Source: an uncultured Eubacterium sp. (GTDB lineage Bacteria; Bacillota; Clostridia; Oscillospirales; Acutalibacteraceae). From it: a stretch of 32,173 bases of DNA. The notes under the pieces were generated by a model. That model was not told where the DNA came from. It worked only from the letters and a program-made list of their open reading frames with translations, and did no database searches. This document shows positions 22,467 to 31,321 of this stretch, one piece after another; within the stretch, counting starts at the first letter, position 1, and every line of letters starts with the position of its first letter. A program made the position numbers and the translations under genes. The stretch spans positions 1 to 32,173 of the forward strand of contig CAJUDJ010000018.1 in assembly GCA_910584985.1 (NCBI GenBank). The letters run 5' to 3'.

Positions 22467-23327
22467 TTATAATGTTGTTGTAAAAGTATAGCCCTGTTCA
22501 ATAATATTATCTATTGCCCGACCCAGTACTTCGGCATTGGAACTGCATACGGCATGAAGCAGAAGAATAGCACCGTTGTGGGCAGAGGATGTGATTTTCT
22601 CATAGGCCATATCGGTGCTCGGAGGTGCATTTCTGTCCCAGTCGGCATAGGCGAAGCTCCAGAATAAAGTGGAATAACCAAGCTCTTTGGTCAGGGCCAG
22701 CGTCTGTTCGCTGAATGCACCCTCGGGAAATCTGAAATAAGTCATTTCATAGCCGAACTGTTCGGCAACATAATCGTGAAGAATAGTAATTTCATCCCTT
22801 GCCGTCTGAAGATCTATCTGCGTGAAATTATAGTGCCTGTAAGAGTGGTTTCCCACAATATGACCCTCATTTATCATTCTGTTTACAAGCTCGGGGTTAT
22901 CCTTTACATAATCATAGGTGCAGAAAAAAATAGCTCTCACATTTTTTTCTTTCAATGTATCCAGTATCTGCCCGGTGTATCCGTTTTCATAGCCTTCATC
23001 AAAGGTGAGGCAAATCTTTTTGTCATCCGCCATCAGCCATTTTCCGCCAAGCTCTCCGTATTTATCCTGAAGATTTACAGGGTCAACAGGGCGGGCATGC
23101 TCCTTTATATTTCCCGGGCCCCAGGTTATGGCATCTGCACTGTAATCTGACAGCGCCATGCCCACACCGGTTACCTCAAGCGTTGTCTGGGCAGTGTTTG
23201 TTGTGCTTTCGGATGAAGTGGTATCGTTGTTTCCTGTATCGGTTTCCGTTTCTTTTTTATCTGTATTTGCTGCGCAGCCGCACAGCAGAAAAGAAACGGA
23301 AAGAATTGCTGCTAATATTTTTTTCAT
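22467..23327 (-). CDS. PdaA-like polysaccharide deacetylase lipoprotein
   Basis: A 286-residue exported protein. The N-terminus is a lipoprotein signal with lipobox LCGC (lipid cysteine C18), followed by a Thr/Ser/Asn-rich linker. The NodB domain begins near residue 104: ICLTFDEGYENGYTGQILD (motif 1; D110), GHIVGNHSYRHYNFTQ (motif 2; H161, H165), TYFRFPEGAFSEQTL (motif 3), and a late ILLLHAV. The TFD-x-GYENGYT form is that of the PdaA branch, which deacetylates N-acetylmuramic acid on the way to delta-lactam; whether this cell makes spores is not shown. Its ribosome site is locked in a hairpin. Confidence 0.88.
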   Translation of the reverse strand: MKKILAAILSVSFLLCGCAANTDKKETETDTGNNDTTSSESTTNTAQTTLEVTGVGMALSDYSADAITWGPGNIKEHARPVDPVNLQDKYGELGGKWLMADDKKICLTFDEGYENGYTGQILDTLKEKNVRAIFFCTYDYVKDNPELVNRMINEGHIVGNHSYRHYNFTQIDLQTARDEITILHDYVAEQFGYEMTYFRFPEGAFSEQTLALTKELGYSTLFWSFAYADWDRNAPPSTDMAYEKITSSAHNGAILLLHAVCSSNAEVLGRAIDNIIEQGYTFTTTL

Positions 23328-23366
23328 AAAAAATCTCCTCCCGCAAATTATTTTTTGCAGAAGGAG
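23328..23366 (-). terminator. Hairpin-U structure overlapping the deacetylase ribosome site
   Basis: On the minus strand a 13-pair stem (plus 23354-23366 with 23335-23347, two G:U pairs, six-base loop) is followed by A and six Ts (23333-23328) that directly abut the ATG at 23327. It looks like the prfB terminator, yet its 3' arm GGGAGGAG is the only ribosome site of the deacetylase. Confidence 0.75.
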
Positions 23367-23404
23367 AAATAATATGATTGGTATAATTTTTTTAAAATTC
23401 CAAA

Positions 23405-24529
23405 TTAAATTTTTTCGGCATCCTCAACGCTTTTCTGCTTCAGAAAAGCATTGATAAAGCCGTCTATATCGCCGTCCATAACCGCATTGATGTTGCCCAT
23501 TTCAAAGCCTGTGCGGTGATCCTTTGCCATCGTGTACGGCATAAATACATAAGAGCGTATCTGGCTTCCCCAGGCAATTTCCTTCTGATCGCCCTTTATG
23601 TCCTCTATTCTTTCCAGATTTTCACGCTCTTTGATTTCCACAAGCTTTGATTTCAGCATTCTCATGGCAACCTCGCGGTTCTGGTGCTGTGAACGCTCAA
23701 TCTGGCAGGAAACAACAATGCCTGTCGGTAGATGGGTAAGACGGACGGCAGAGGAAGTTTTGTTTACCTTCTGGCCGCCTGCACCGGATGCTCTGTAAAC
23801 ATCCATTTTAATGTCTTCCTCACGGATTTCAACATTTACATCATCATCAATTTCCGGCATAACCTCAAGGGAGGCAAACGAAGTATGCCTTCTTCCCGAG
23901 GAATCAAACGGCGAAACCCTTACAAGGCGGTGAATTCCCATTTCACCCTTAAGATAGCCGTATGCATTTTCGCCTTCAATCAGAATGGTTGCGCTTTTCA
24001 GACCTGCAACATCTCCGTCCAGATAATCCAGGGTGGAAACCTTGTATCCGTGGCGTTCGCCCCAGCGGTTATACATTCTGAAAAGCATTTCAGCCCAGTC
24101 CATAGCTTCTGTTCCGCCTGCACCTGCATGGAAGGTAAGCAGTGCATTTTTACTGTCAAACTCTCCGCTTAAAAGTGTCGAAAGCGTAAGGCTTTCAATT
24201 CTTTTTTCTATATCCGTTACGGACTCTGTGCAGTCAGGCAGCAGGCTTTCGTCATTTTCCTCATCCGCAAGTTCAATCATCACAAGTGCATCGTCATAAT
24301 CCGATTTAAGGCTTTCATAGCTTTCAACCTTTGCTTTAAGCGCACCTGTTTTTTTTAGCGTTTTCTGGCTTTCTTCCATATTATCCCAAAAATCGGGAGC
24401 GGCAGCCTGTTCCTCAAGTGCTTTTATTTCCTCTTTTATCATATCAATTGCAAGGGCTTCCTTTAAATTCAGAATCGGTTTTTCCGATTCCAGAAGACGG
24501 AATCTTAAATTCTCAAATTCAACCATCAT
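23405..24529 (-). CDS. prfB: Peptide chain release factor 2
   Basis: A 374-residue class I release factor that ends translation at UGA and UAA. The RF2 tripeptide SPF (206-208) sits in RLVRVSPFDSSGRRHTSF, and the catalytic GGQ is at 251-253 (ASGAGGQKVNKTSS). The coding frame is continuous from the ATG at 24529; the programmed +1 frameshift (a UGA near codon 26) found in many prfB genes is absent. TAAGGAG lies upstream. Own promoter at 24560-24588. Confidence 0.97.
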   Translation of the reverse strand: MMVEFENLRFRLLESEKPILNLKEALAIDMIKEEIKALEEQAAAPDFWDNMEESQKTLKKTGALKAKVESYESLKSDYDDALVMIELADEENDESLLPDCTESVTDIEKRIESLTLSTLLSGEFDSKNALLTFHAGAGGTEAMDWAEMLFRMYNRWGERHGYKVSTLDYLDGDVAGLKSATILIEGENAYGYLKGEMGIHRLVRVSPFDSSGRRHTSFASLEVMPEIDDDVNVEIREEDIKMDVYRASGAGGQKVNKTSSAVRLTHLPTGIVVSCQIERSQHQNREVAMRMLKSKLVEIKERENLERIEDIKGDQKEIAWGSQIRSYVFMPYTMAKDHRTGFEMGNINAVMDGDIDGFINAFLKQKSVEDAEKI

Positions 24530-24559
24530 ATTTCTCCTTATATATTTAAAACAAATGTT

Positions 24560-24588
24560 ATTATAAACAACTTTTGTGCGTATTTCAA
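24560..24588 (-). promoter_or_regulatory. sigma-A promoter of prfB
   Basis: Minus-strand TTGAAA (24583-24588) and TATAAT (24560-24565), 17-base spacing. Confidence 0.75.
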
Positions 24589-24632
24589 GACATTGCTGTT
24601 AAAAATATATTTACTTTATTTTAATCAATATA

Positions 24633-24661
24633 TTGATTTTTTATGCTAAGGTAAGTATAAT
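24633..24661 (+). promoter_or_regulatory. sigma-A promoter of the RING-finger gene
   Basis: TTGATT (24633-24638) and TATAAT (24656-24661), 17-base spacing, 31 bases before the start codon. Confidence 0.7.
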
Positions 24662-24692
24662 TAATTAAAATGGGATTTTATAGGAGAAATCG

Positions 24693-25730
24693 ATGTTTTT
24701 GTATGAGAATAATAAATGCCCTGTCTGTGAAAAGCTTTTTGAACAGGGTGATGATGTTGTTGTATGCCCGGAATGCGGCACACCGCATCATAGGGTATGT
24801 TATGAAGCATCAGGCAGATGTGCAAACAAAAAGCTTCACGGCACGGATTTTGTTTACAGAAGAGAGCCTGCCACAAAAGAAATAAAAGCTTCAAAAGATA
24901 AATCCTTTGAAGATATTTTTGCAAATGCAGACGCACTGAGCAGCAACAGCAGAGAATATAAGCCACAGCCGGCCAAATTTCCTCAGGAAAAGGAACAAGC
25001 AGCTGTTTCTGAAGAAAAAAAGGAACAGCAAGCCGAAAATTCTGCTTCCCAGGCTGTTTTGATGGCAGCAAAGGCTGCCGGAAAAGAAATGTTTGATAAG
25101 GAGATAGACGGCGTTAAGTTTTCGGATGCTGCAACGGTTGTGGGTGTAAATTATCCGCGCTGGATTAAGAAGTTTTCAAAAAACAGGAAAATAGGATGGA
25201 ACTGGGGTGCATTTTTCTTTGGCCCGCTCTATTTTATGTTCAGAAAAATGTATCTTGAAAGTCTGATTTTCATTACCATTCCGATGGTGGTTAACGCTGC
25301 TGTTAATTTCTTTATGAAAGATGCGGTAAAATTACTTCTTGATATCAGCACAAAGGCAAGCAGTTTTATTTCTTCCAATGAAGTTGCAAAGGGTTATGAA
25401 TATCTGATGAATGCATTGACTGCATCTGAAAACAGGTCTGCACTGTATGTTATCATGCTCACATCCGGGCTGTCCGTTCTGCTCAGCATTGTTTCCGCTG
25501 TTCTTGCAGATGGGCTTTACAGAAAAAGGGTAGTAAAAATCGTGAAAACCGTTGATGAAAAAATCAGCATGGGCGAATCATTTTCTCTTATAAGTGCAGC
25601 TCCGTTTCTTTCAGGCGAGGAAATGAGCCAGCAGGATATGAGAAAAATGTTTCTTGCAAAGCAGGGCGGAGTAAGTACATTCCTTCCGTTTATGCTTTTT
25701 ATGCTGTCTGTTTTTATGTTTTTATTTTAA
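24693..25730 (+). CDS. Prokaryotic RING-finger / DUF2628 membrane protein
   Basis: A 345-residue protein in two parts. The N-terminus is a zinc-binding RING-type finger: CPVC (C9, C12), CPECGTPHHRVCYEASGRC (C25, C28, H32/H33, C36, C43), the prokaryotic RING family 1 pattern. A charged Glu/Gln/Lys linker follows to about residue 130. The C-terminal half is a membrane domain with GWNWGAFFFGPLYFMFRKMY, the DUF2628 signature, and about four helices. GGAG precedes the ATG. Function is unknown: prokaryotic RING proteins were proposed to sense or tag membrane proteins, but no ubiquitin-like gene is nearby. galU follows 33 bases later. Confidence 0.85.
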   Translation: MFLYENNKCPVCEKLFEQGDDVVVCPECGTPHHRVCYEASGRCANKKLHGTDFVYRREPATKEIKASKDKSFEDIFANADALSSNSREYKPQPAKFPQEKEQAAVSEEKKEQQAENSASQAVLMAAKAAGKEMFDKEIDGVKFSDAATVVGVNYPRWIKKFSKNRKIGWNWGAFFFGPLYFMFRKMYLESLIFITIPMVVNAAVNFFMKDAVKLLLDISTKASSFISSNEVAKGYEYLMNALTASENRSALYVIMLTSGLSVLLSIVSAVLADGLYRKRVVKIVKTVDEKISMGESFSLISAAPFLSGEEMSQQDMRKMFLAKQGGVSTFLPFMLFMLSVFMFLF

Positions 25731-25763
25731 ATAAGGTTATAATTTTTAAGGAGGATACACATT

Positions 25764-26639
25764 ATGAAAGTAAGAAAAGCAATCATACCGGCAGCAGGTA
25801 TGGGAACAAGAGTGCTTCCGGCATCAAAGGCAGTTCCGAAGGAAATGCTGAACATTGTTGATAAGCCTGCAATCCAGTATATTGTGGAAGAGGCTTTTGC
25901 TTCTGGAATAGAAGAGGTTCTTGTGATTACAAACAGAAACAAGGGTGCGATTGAGGATCATTTTGACCATGCATTTGAGCTTGAAGCAAAGCTTGAAGGA
26001 AATGAAAGCAAGAAAAAGATTTATGAAGATGTTATGGCTTGTTCAAATTTCGGCAACATCTATTTCTTAAGGCAGAAGGAAACAAAAGGTCTTGGCCATG
26101 CAGTGCTCTGCGCAAAGAATTTTATCGGCAATGAGCCGTTCGCCGTTCTTTACGGCGATGATGTTATTCTTTCGGATGTTCCTGCAACAAAGCAGCTTTG
26201 CGATGCATACGAAAAATACGGCAAGGGCGTTGTGGGCGTTAAAGAGGTTCCGGGTCTTGCAATTACAAAATACTGTTCACTTAAAACAGAGCACATTGAG
26301 GATAACTGCTATAAGTGCACCGATATGATTGAAAAGCCGAAGCCGGAAGAAATTATGGGTAATTTCTCCATTCTCGGAAGAGTGGTTCTTCCTCCCGAAA
26401 TATTTGATATTCTTGAAGAAACACCTCTCGGTGCCGGAAATGAGCTTCAGCTTACGGATGCTATGAAAACGCTTGCGCAGACAGCCGGTGTGGTTGCCGT
26501 TGAATATGAGGGCAAGCGTTATGATATGGGCAATAAGTTCGGTATTCTGGAAGCAAATATTGAAGTTGGACTTAAGCATCCGGAAACGAAGGATGAGCTT
26601 AAGGATTACATAAAGAAAATTGCCGAAAGCCTTGATTAA
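25764..26639 (+). CDS. galU: UTP-glucose-1-phosphate uridylyltransferase
   Basis: A 291-residue GalU/GtaB enzyme that makes UDP-glucose from UTP and glucose 1-phosphate, feeding glycolipid, teichoic-acid and galactose pathways. The nucleotide-binding signature is KAIIPAAGMGTRVLPASKAV with KEMLNIVDKPAIQYIVEEA; later FAVLYGDDVILSD has the metal-binding acidic pair and MIEKPKPEEI is the sugar-binding block. AAGGAGG lies upstream. A possible weak promoter TATAAT at 25738-25743 sits in the short gap after the RING gene; cotranscription is more likely. Confidence 0.96.
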   Translation: MKVRKAIIPAAGMGTRVLPASKAVPKEMLNIVDKPAIQYIVEEAFASGIEEVLVITNRNKGAIEDHFDHAFELEAKLEGNESKKKIYEDVMACSNFGNIYFLRQKETKGLGHAVLCAKNFIGNEPFAVLYGDDVILSDVPATKQLCDAYEKYGKGVVGVKEVPGLAITKYCSLKTEHIEDNCYKCTDMIEKPKPEEIMGNFSILGRVVLPPEIFDILEETPLGAGNELQLTDAMKTLAQTAGVVAVEYEGKRYDMGNKFGILEANIEVGLKHPETKDELKDYIKKIAESLD

Positions 26640-26665
26640 GAGGCTTTCTGAACTGAGGGAAAATT

Positions 26666-27700
26666 TTGAATAATTATTATCAGCCGCCTAATTTTAATAA
26701 TCCGTATTCGCATAACTATAATGAAACGGCAATGAAAAATGCTTATTACATTGAAAAAGCGGCGCTTGAAAGAAAGCAAATCAGGCATCTGGGAAATCTT
26801 TTCGGCTTTGCAATGACAGCATATGTCATTTTGAATATAATTGTTTCGCTTATTGTTTCTGTTCCGAAGATATATGAGTTATACACAAATTCTGCACTTT
26901 TCCAAACATGTTTCGGAATTCTTGCAATAGATTTAATCGGTCTTGTTGCTGTTTTCGGGATTATGGCATATATAAACAGAAAAAAGTATACAGAGCCGCT
27001 GATTCCGTCTGATAAGCTCTCCTTTAAGGATCATTTTCTTTGGATCAGCTTCGGTATGCTTGGTTGTATCGCTGCAAACTATGTTGTCAGTTTTATGGTT
27101 TATATTCTTCAGCTGGCGGGCCTTGATCCCAAATCGCCGGATGTTCCTGAACCGGATTCCTTCATTACCAGTATTGCAATTGCAATCGGCACAGCAATAA
27201 TGCCTGCAATCTGTGAGGAATTTGCAATGCGCTGCTGCGGAATCGGTATGCTGAAAAAGTATGGAAAAGCATTTGCCGTTGTAAGTATATCCATTGTTTT
27301 CGGGCTGATGCATGCAAATCTGATTCAGTTTGTATTTGCCACGGCAGTGGGTCTTATACTCGGCTATGTAACGGTTAAAACAAACAGCATTATTCCTGCT
27401 GTGTTTATTCATATGTTCAACAATGGTATCAGCGTGATTACAAGCATAGCGGAATATGTTCTGAAAACAGAATCCGCAAATTCCATTATGTTCTGGTATG
27501 CATTATGGCTTGTTCTCGGCGGTGTTTCGGCAATCGTAATGCTGCTCAAGGGCTATTTTAAAAATAAAGAACCCAGGGCTGTTTATGAACCGTATCAGAA
27601 TTCGCTTGCCAAGAAGGTTTCATCGTTTTTCTTTGTGCCGGGAATGATTATTCCGTTTTTATTTTTTGTTTCCATGATTATATCATCCACATTACAATGA
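26666..27700 (+). CDS. CPBP-family intramembrane glutamic protease
   Basis: A 344-residue membrane protein with about eight helices. The CPBP (Abi/CAAX-type) motifs are in order: EEFAMR (E184/E185...R189), FGLMH (212-216) and HMFNN (249-253). The start is TTG at 26666, with GAGG eight bases upstream; no ATG occurs before 26732. The N-terminus (about residues 1-22) is rich in Asn, Tyr and Pro and cytosolic. Members process prenylated or other membrane peptides; some serve in bacteriocin self-immunity. The stop overlaps tadA (ATGA), so it is cotranslated, probably for no functional reason. Confidence 0.92.
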   Translation: MNNYYQPPNFNNPYSHNYNETAMKNAYYIEKAALERKQIRHLGNLFGFAMTAYVILNIIVSLIVSVPKIYELYTNSALFQTCFGILAIDLIGLVAVFGIMAYINRKKYTEPLIPSDKLSFKDHFLWISFGMLGCIAANYVVSFMVYILQLAGLDPKSPDVPEPDSFITSIAIAIGTAIMPAICEEFAMRCCGIGMLKKYGKAFAVVSISIVFGLMHANLIQFVFATAVGLILGYVTVKTNSIIPAVFIHMFNNGISVITSIAEYVLKTESANSIMFWYALWLVLGGVSAIVMLLKGYFKNKEPRAVYEPYQNSLAKKVSSFFFVPGMIIPFLFFVSMIISSTLQ

Positions 27701-28143
27701 ATGAGTTTATGAAAAGGGCAGTTGAACTTGCCAAAATAAGCGCTGCTGAGGGCGAAGTGCCTGTCGGTGCGGTTATTGTTAAAGATAATAAAATAGTCGG
27801 AGAGGGCAGAAACAGGCGTGAGCTTGGCAAAAATGCGCTGTATCATGCAGAAACGGAAGCAATTAACAATGCCTGTAAGGCGCTTGGAGGCTGGCGGCTG
27901 TGGCAGTGTGAGATGTATGTAACATTAGAGCCGTGCCCGATGTGCGCAGGTGCAATCATAAATTCCAGAATCAGAAGAGTTACTTTCGGTGCTTATGATA
28001 AAAAAGCCGGTTCTTTTGGTTCTGTGGTGAATTTTAACGATTTGCCGTATAATCATAAGCCTGAAATTATCGGCGGGGTTCATGAAAAAGAATGTGCAAA
28101 GCTGCTGACGGATTTTTTTAAACAGCTCAGAAAAGTAAAGTAA
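27697..28143 (+). CDS. tadA: tRNA-specific adenosine deaminase TadA
   Basis: A 148-residue cytidine-deaminase-fold enzyme that converts A34 of tRNA-Arg to inosine. The zinc site is complete: HAETEAI (H50, catalytic E52) and PCPMCAGAI (C80, C83). VPVGAVIVKDNKIVGEG and GAYDKKAGSFGSVVN are further family segments. The ATG at 27697 overlaps the protease stop by four bases. A terminator follows directly. Confidence 0.97.
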   Translation: MNEFMKRAVELAKISAAEGEVPVGAVIVKDNKIVGEGRNRRELGKNALYHAETEAINNACKALGGWRLWQCEMYVTLEPCPMCAGAIINSRIRRVTFGAYDKKAGSFGSVVNFNDLPYNHKPEIIGGVHEKECAKLLTDFFKQLRKVK

Positions 28144-28155
28144 ATAACTTTACAG

Positions 28156-28184
28156 GCGGCAAAGCATCGCTTTGCCGCTTTTTA
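28156..28184 (+). terminator. Terminator after tadA
   Basis: A ten-pair stem (28156-28165 with 28169-28178) with a tight loop and a T run from 28179. It closes the RING-galU-CPBP-tadA unit. Confidence 0.85.
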
Positions 28185-28279
28185 TTTGTTTTTCTAAGAT
28201 TTTGTGTGATATTTCATATAGCTTTAGCATAAATACTATGATATTTTAATTAAAATATATATTTGAAGGGATATAAGTT

Positions 28280-29926
28280 ATGGAAAAATATTATATCGAA
28301 TATTCTGTAAAGGGGAAAAACTTTACATCAAATAAACTTTCAACAGAGCATTTTACGGTTGAAAAAAGCGAGTGTGGAAACAGAACGGTTTTGAATCTGC
28401 ATGCAAATGAGCCCATTGCAATTCAGAGATTTCAGATTATTCTTCCGTATTCATTCAAAAACGAAAACCGCATATTTGTAAACGGCTATCAGTCATGGAC
28501 AGACAGCAGAGAATACTTTATTGATGAAAAAATGTCTGAATTAAGCCGTTTTGCGGAATTTTATGTAAAAACACCTATAATGCAGAAAATCGGTGTAGGT
28601 AAATCGGGGGATTATTTCATCTGTAAATATCCCCGTAAGCAGGGTGTTTTCTATGGCTGGTCTTATGGTTATGTAAGAACAGGAAATAAAATTGATTTGT
28701 TCGGTTCATTAAGCGAACGCTGCGGCTTTACTATTGTTCGTTTTGATGTGGGTAATCAGCAGGTGATTCTGGAAAAAGAATTGCAGGGCGTTACTTTTAC
28801 AGGAGAAACGCTGATTGCCGATTATGCCCGGATTACTGCCGAGTATGATGAAGCCTTTGATACCTATTTTGATTTAATGGGTGTTGAATGCACACAGAAA
28901 GAAAAGAAATGCGGTTACACGACCTGGTATAATTATTACGGCGGTGTTACACAGGATATTGTTATCCGTGATCTGGAATCCCTTTCAAAGTTGGATGAAA
29001 AGGTGGATATTTTCCAGATTGATGACGGTTATCAGAAAGCAATCGGCGACTGGCTTGAAACCAAAAAAGAAAAATTCCCGGACGGTATGAAAAAGATTGC
29101 CGATGAAATACATAAAAAAGGTATGCTTGCAGGTTTATGGCTTGCACCCCTTGCAGTAACCAAGGAATCCTCGGTTTATAAAAATCACAGGGATTGGCTT
29201 GTGCATGATAAAAAGGGTAAGCCTTATGTTGCCGGGCCGAACTGGGGGCCGTTTTACGCATTGGATATTTATAATAAGGATGCTGCTGCCTATATCAGAA
29301 ACTTTTTCAATGTCATTCTGAACGAATGGGGTTATGATATGGTTAAGCTTGATTTCCTTTATGCTGCCTGCTGCCTTCCGATTCATAATAAAACAAGAGG
29401 TCAGGTAATGTGCGATGCAATGGATTTCATCAGGGATTGCGTGGGCGATAAAATGATTCTCGGCTGCGGCGTGCCGCTTATGCCGGCCTTCGGCAAGGTT
29501 GATTTCTGCCGCATTGGCGCAGATGTTGATTTAACATGGGTTCGCAGGAAAAACAGAATCAGAGAGGATGTCAGCACACCGAATACCGTAAACTGCACGG
29601 TGTTCCGCCGCCATCTTAACGGCAGGGCTTTTCTGAATGATCCCGATGTATTTCTTCTTCGGGACAACAATATGAATATGTCCTTTAAGCAAAGAGAGCT
29701 TCTCGCAAAGATAAACGGCTATTTCGGCAGCCTGCTTTTCGTTTCCGATAATGTAGAGGATTACAGCGATGCGCAGATGAAGGTATTTTTAAATATCATT
29801 AAGAAAAAGGATGTTCAAATTCTCCGTGCCGAATTTGAAAAGAAGCATGTTATTGCCGTTGAATGCACCGTAAACGGTGAAAAGGAAACCTTTAAATTCA
29901 ATTCGGAAACGGGAGAGCTTTGTTGA
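28280..29926 (+). CDS. Alpha-galactosidase-like glycoside hydrolase (GH36/clan GH-D)
   Basis: A 548-residue cytosolic protein with no signal peptide. An N-terminal beta domain (with NGYQSWTDSREYF) leads into a TIM barrel: CGYTTWYNYYGG, FQIDDGYQKAIGDWLE, GMLAGLWLAPLAV, then WGYDMVKLDFLYAA, whose D358 is the expected nucleophile, and FCRIGADVDLTW with D415 as likely acid/base. A short beta domain ends the chain. This matches melibiase-type GH36 enzymes that remove alpha-galactosyl groups; substrate could differ within the clan. GAAGGGAT precedes the ATG; a terminator follows. It stands alone. Confidence 0.85.
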   Translation: MEKYYIEYSVKGKNFTSNKLSTEHFTVEKSECGNRTVLNLHANEPIAIQRFQIILPYSFKNENRIFVNGYQSWTDSREYFIDEKMSELSRFAEFYVKTPIMQKIGVGKSGDYFICKYPRKQGVFYGWSYGYVRTGNKIDLFGSLSERCGFTIVRFDVGNQQVILEKELQGVTFTGETLIADYARITAEYDEAFDTYFDLMGVECTQKEKKCGYTTWYNYYGGVTQDIVIRDLESLSKLDEKVDIFQIDDGYQKAIGDWLETKKEKFPDGMKKIADEIHKKGMLAGLWLAPLAVTKESSVYKNHRDWLVHDKKGKPYVAGPNWGPFYALDIYNKDAAAYIRNFFNVILNEWGYDMVKLDFLYAACCLPIHNKTRGQVMCDAMDFIRDCVGDKMILGCGVPLMPAFGKVDFCRIGADVDLTWVRRKNRIREDVSTPNTVNCTVFRRHLNGRAFLNDPDVFLLRDNNMNMSFKQRELLAKINGYFGSLLFVSDNVEDYSDAQMKVFLNIIKKKDVQILRAEFEKKHVIAVECTVNGEKETFKFNSETGELC

Positions 29927-29942
29927 TATAATAGTATTAATT

Positions 29943-29971
29943 CGCGTTGGAATTTTCCAACGCGGTTTTTT
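29943..29971 (+). terminator. Terminator after the alpha-galactosidase
   Basis: A nine-pair stem (29943-29951 with 29956-29964), loop ATTT, and six Ts (29966-29971). Confidence 0.9.
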
Positions 29972-30041
29972 GTGTAATTTAATGTTTCCTTAGATTTGTC
30001 AGGTAAATTCTGACATCTCTGTTGCAAACTATGACTATGAT

Positions 30042-31319
30042 GTGATTGACGAATTGGTAGGAAGGTGTTATGATAAGGAAGTAAACAGCTCGTTCCTTAT
30101 GGCTGCCCTCTATGACGGCAGAGGCTCTGTTGCAGGCTTAACAGGCAACACCGGCGGCAGTATGATAACCTACCGCTATGATGCTTACGGCAACACAACC
30201 AAGTCGAACAACACCCTCAACAATCCGTATCAGTACAATGCAGAGTATACAGACAGTTCAACAGAACTTCAGTATCTCCGCGCAAGATACTACGATTCTT
30301 CTCAGGGCAGGTTTACTGCTAAGGATACTTATCTCGGAACAATTCCGAATCCTTTAAGCCGTAATCTGTATACTTATGTTGAGAACAATCCTCTCAATTA
30401 TATCGATCCGAGTGGGCATGTACCGAATTTCAGAACAGTTGGCGAATATAGATTCAGAGGACCTGTATCTATGTTTGATCCGTATGAACGCAGGCTTGCG
30501 GAATTGGTAAAGCAAGACGGAATGATGAATGATCATCTGAATGGCTTGTACTATATTAATCCTGTTGAAGCCGAAAATCGTTTTGCAGAACTTCAGCAAT
30601 TAGCCTATAACGATGTTGTTTATGGTCCGTCATTTAACAATCCAACAGCACCTTACAGATATGATCCTGTTAAAAATCCATTTGGCGAAGGTCGCAATGC
30701 TTCCAAAAGAAAGGAAATACAAACAAAGCTTCAAAAACAGATTGAAAAACGCAAGCAAGAGAATTATAAAAAGTATTGTGAAAATGGTGTTTCCAAGGCT
30801 AAGGATGATGCTGCAAATGATAATGTTTTTGATAAATCTGATATTTATGGAATTATTAGTGATAGTTTGACATCAGCATTAGATGCAATAGATGAATTAC
30901 TGGGTTCAGTAGGCTTTGATACTGAAATTGATTTAGGTAATATAAGTGAAAAATTTGGTACTGCATCAGCAATTATTGGTGGGATACCAACAATTAATGA
31001 ACATATCAAAGAAAATATTAAAAGTAATAGTTCACCTAAAAAAGTAATAATTGATATTGTAGTTGATTCGCTTGATATTGCATTGGCATATGCTGTAGGT
31101 GAAGGCAGTTCGGCATTGGCAGTGTCAATAGCAACCGGAATAGCAGGAGCATTAGGTGGTTCCATAGCACCAGGTGTAGGAACTGCTATTGGTTTAGTTG
31201 CTGGAGTGATTGCAGGACTTGGATTTACTTATGTTACGAAAGGTATTCTTAATGACGATGGCAATAATATAACAGATGAAGTTAAAAGTTTTTTGTATGA
31301 TGTTGCAGGAGTGAATTGA
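30042..31319 (+). CDS. Orphan RHS toxin tip with glycine-zipper C-terminus
   Basis: The frame can begin at GTG 30042 (425 residues), but RHS-like coding continues upstream in frame to a stop at 29991-29993 without a ribosome site, so this is probably the 3' end of a larger rhs gene. Residues 1-126 are the RHS core (YDGRGSVAGLTG, YRYDAYGN, LQYLRARYYDSSQGRF, LYTYVENNPLNYIDPSGH). Residues 127-265 are a variable, Lys-rich linker. The C-terminal 160 residues contain a hydrophobic Gly/Ala run (about 352-396) with GIAGALGGSIAPGVGTAIG, a glycine-zipper pattern seen in pore-forming toxin domains. The tip is more AT-rich than the core, the usual mark of swapped toxin domains. Expression of this copy is uncertain. 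Confidence 0.78.
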   Translation: MIDELVGRCYDKEVNSSFLMAALYDGRGSVAGLTGNTGGSMITYRYDAYGNTTKSNNTLNNPYQYNAEYTDSSTELQYLRARYYDSSQGRFTAKDTYLGTIPNPLSRNLYTYVENNPLNYIDPSGHVPNFRTVGEYRFRGPVSMFDPYERRLAELVKQDGMMNDHLNGLYYINPVEAENRFAELQQLAYNDVVYGPSFNNPTAPYRYDPVKNPFGEGRNASKRKEIQTKLQKQIEKRKQENYKKYCENGVSKAKDDAANDNVFDKSDIYGIISDSLTSALDAIDELLGSVGFDTEIDLGNISEKFGTASAIIGGIPTINEHIKENIKSNSSPKKVIIDIVVDSLDIALAYAVGEGSSALAVSIATGIAGALGGSIAPGVGTAIGLVAGVIAGLGFTYVTKGILNDDGNNITDEVKSFLYDVAGVN

Positions 31320-31321
31320 TA

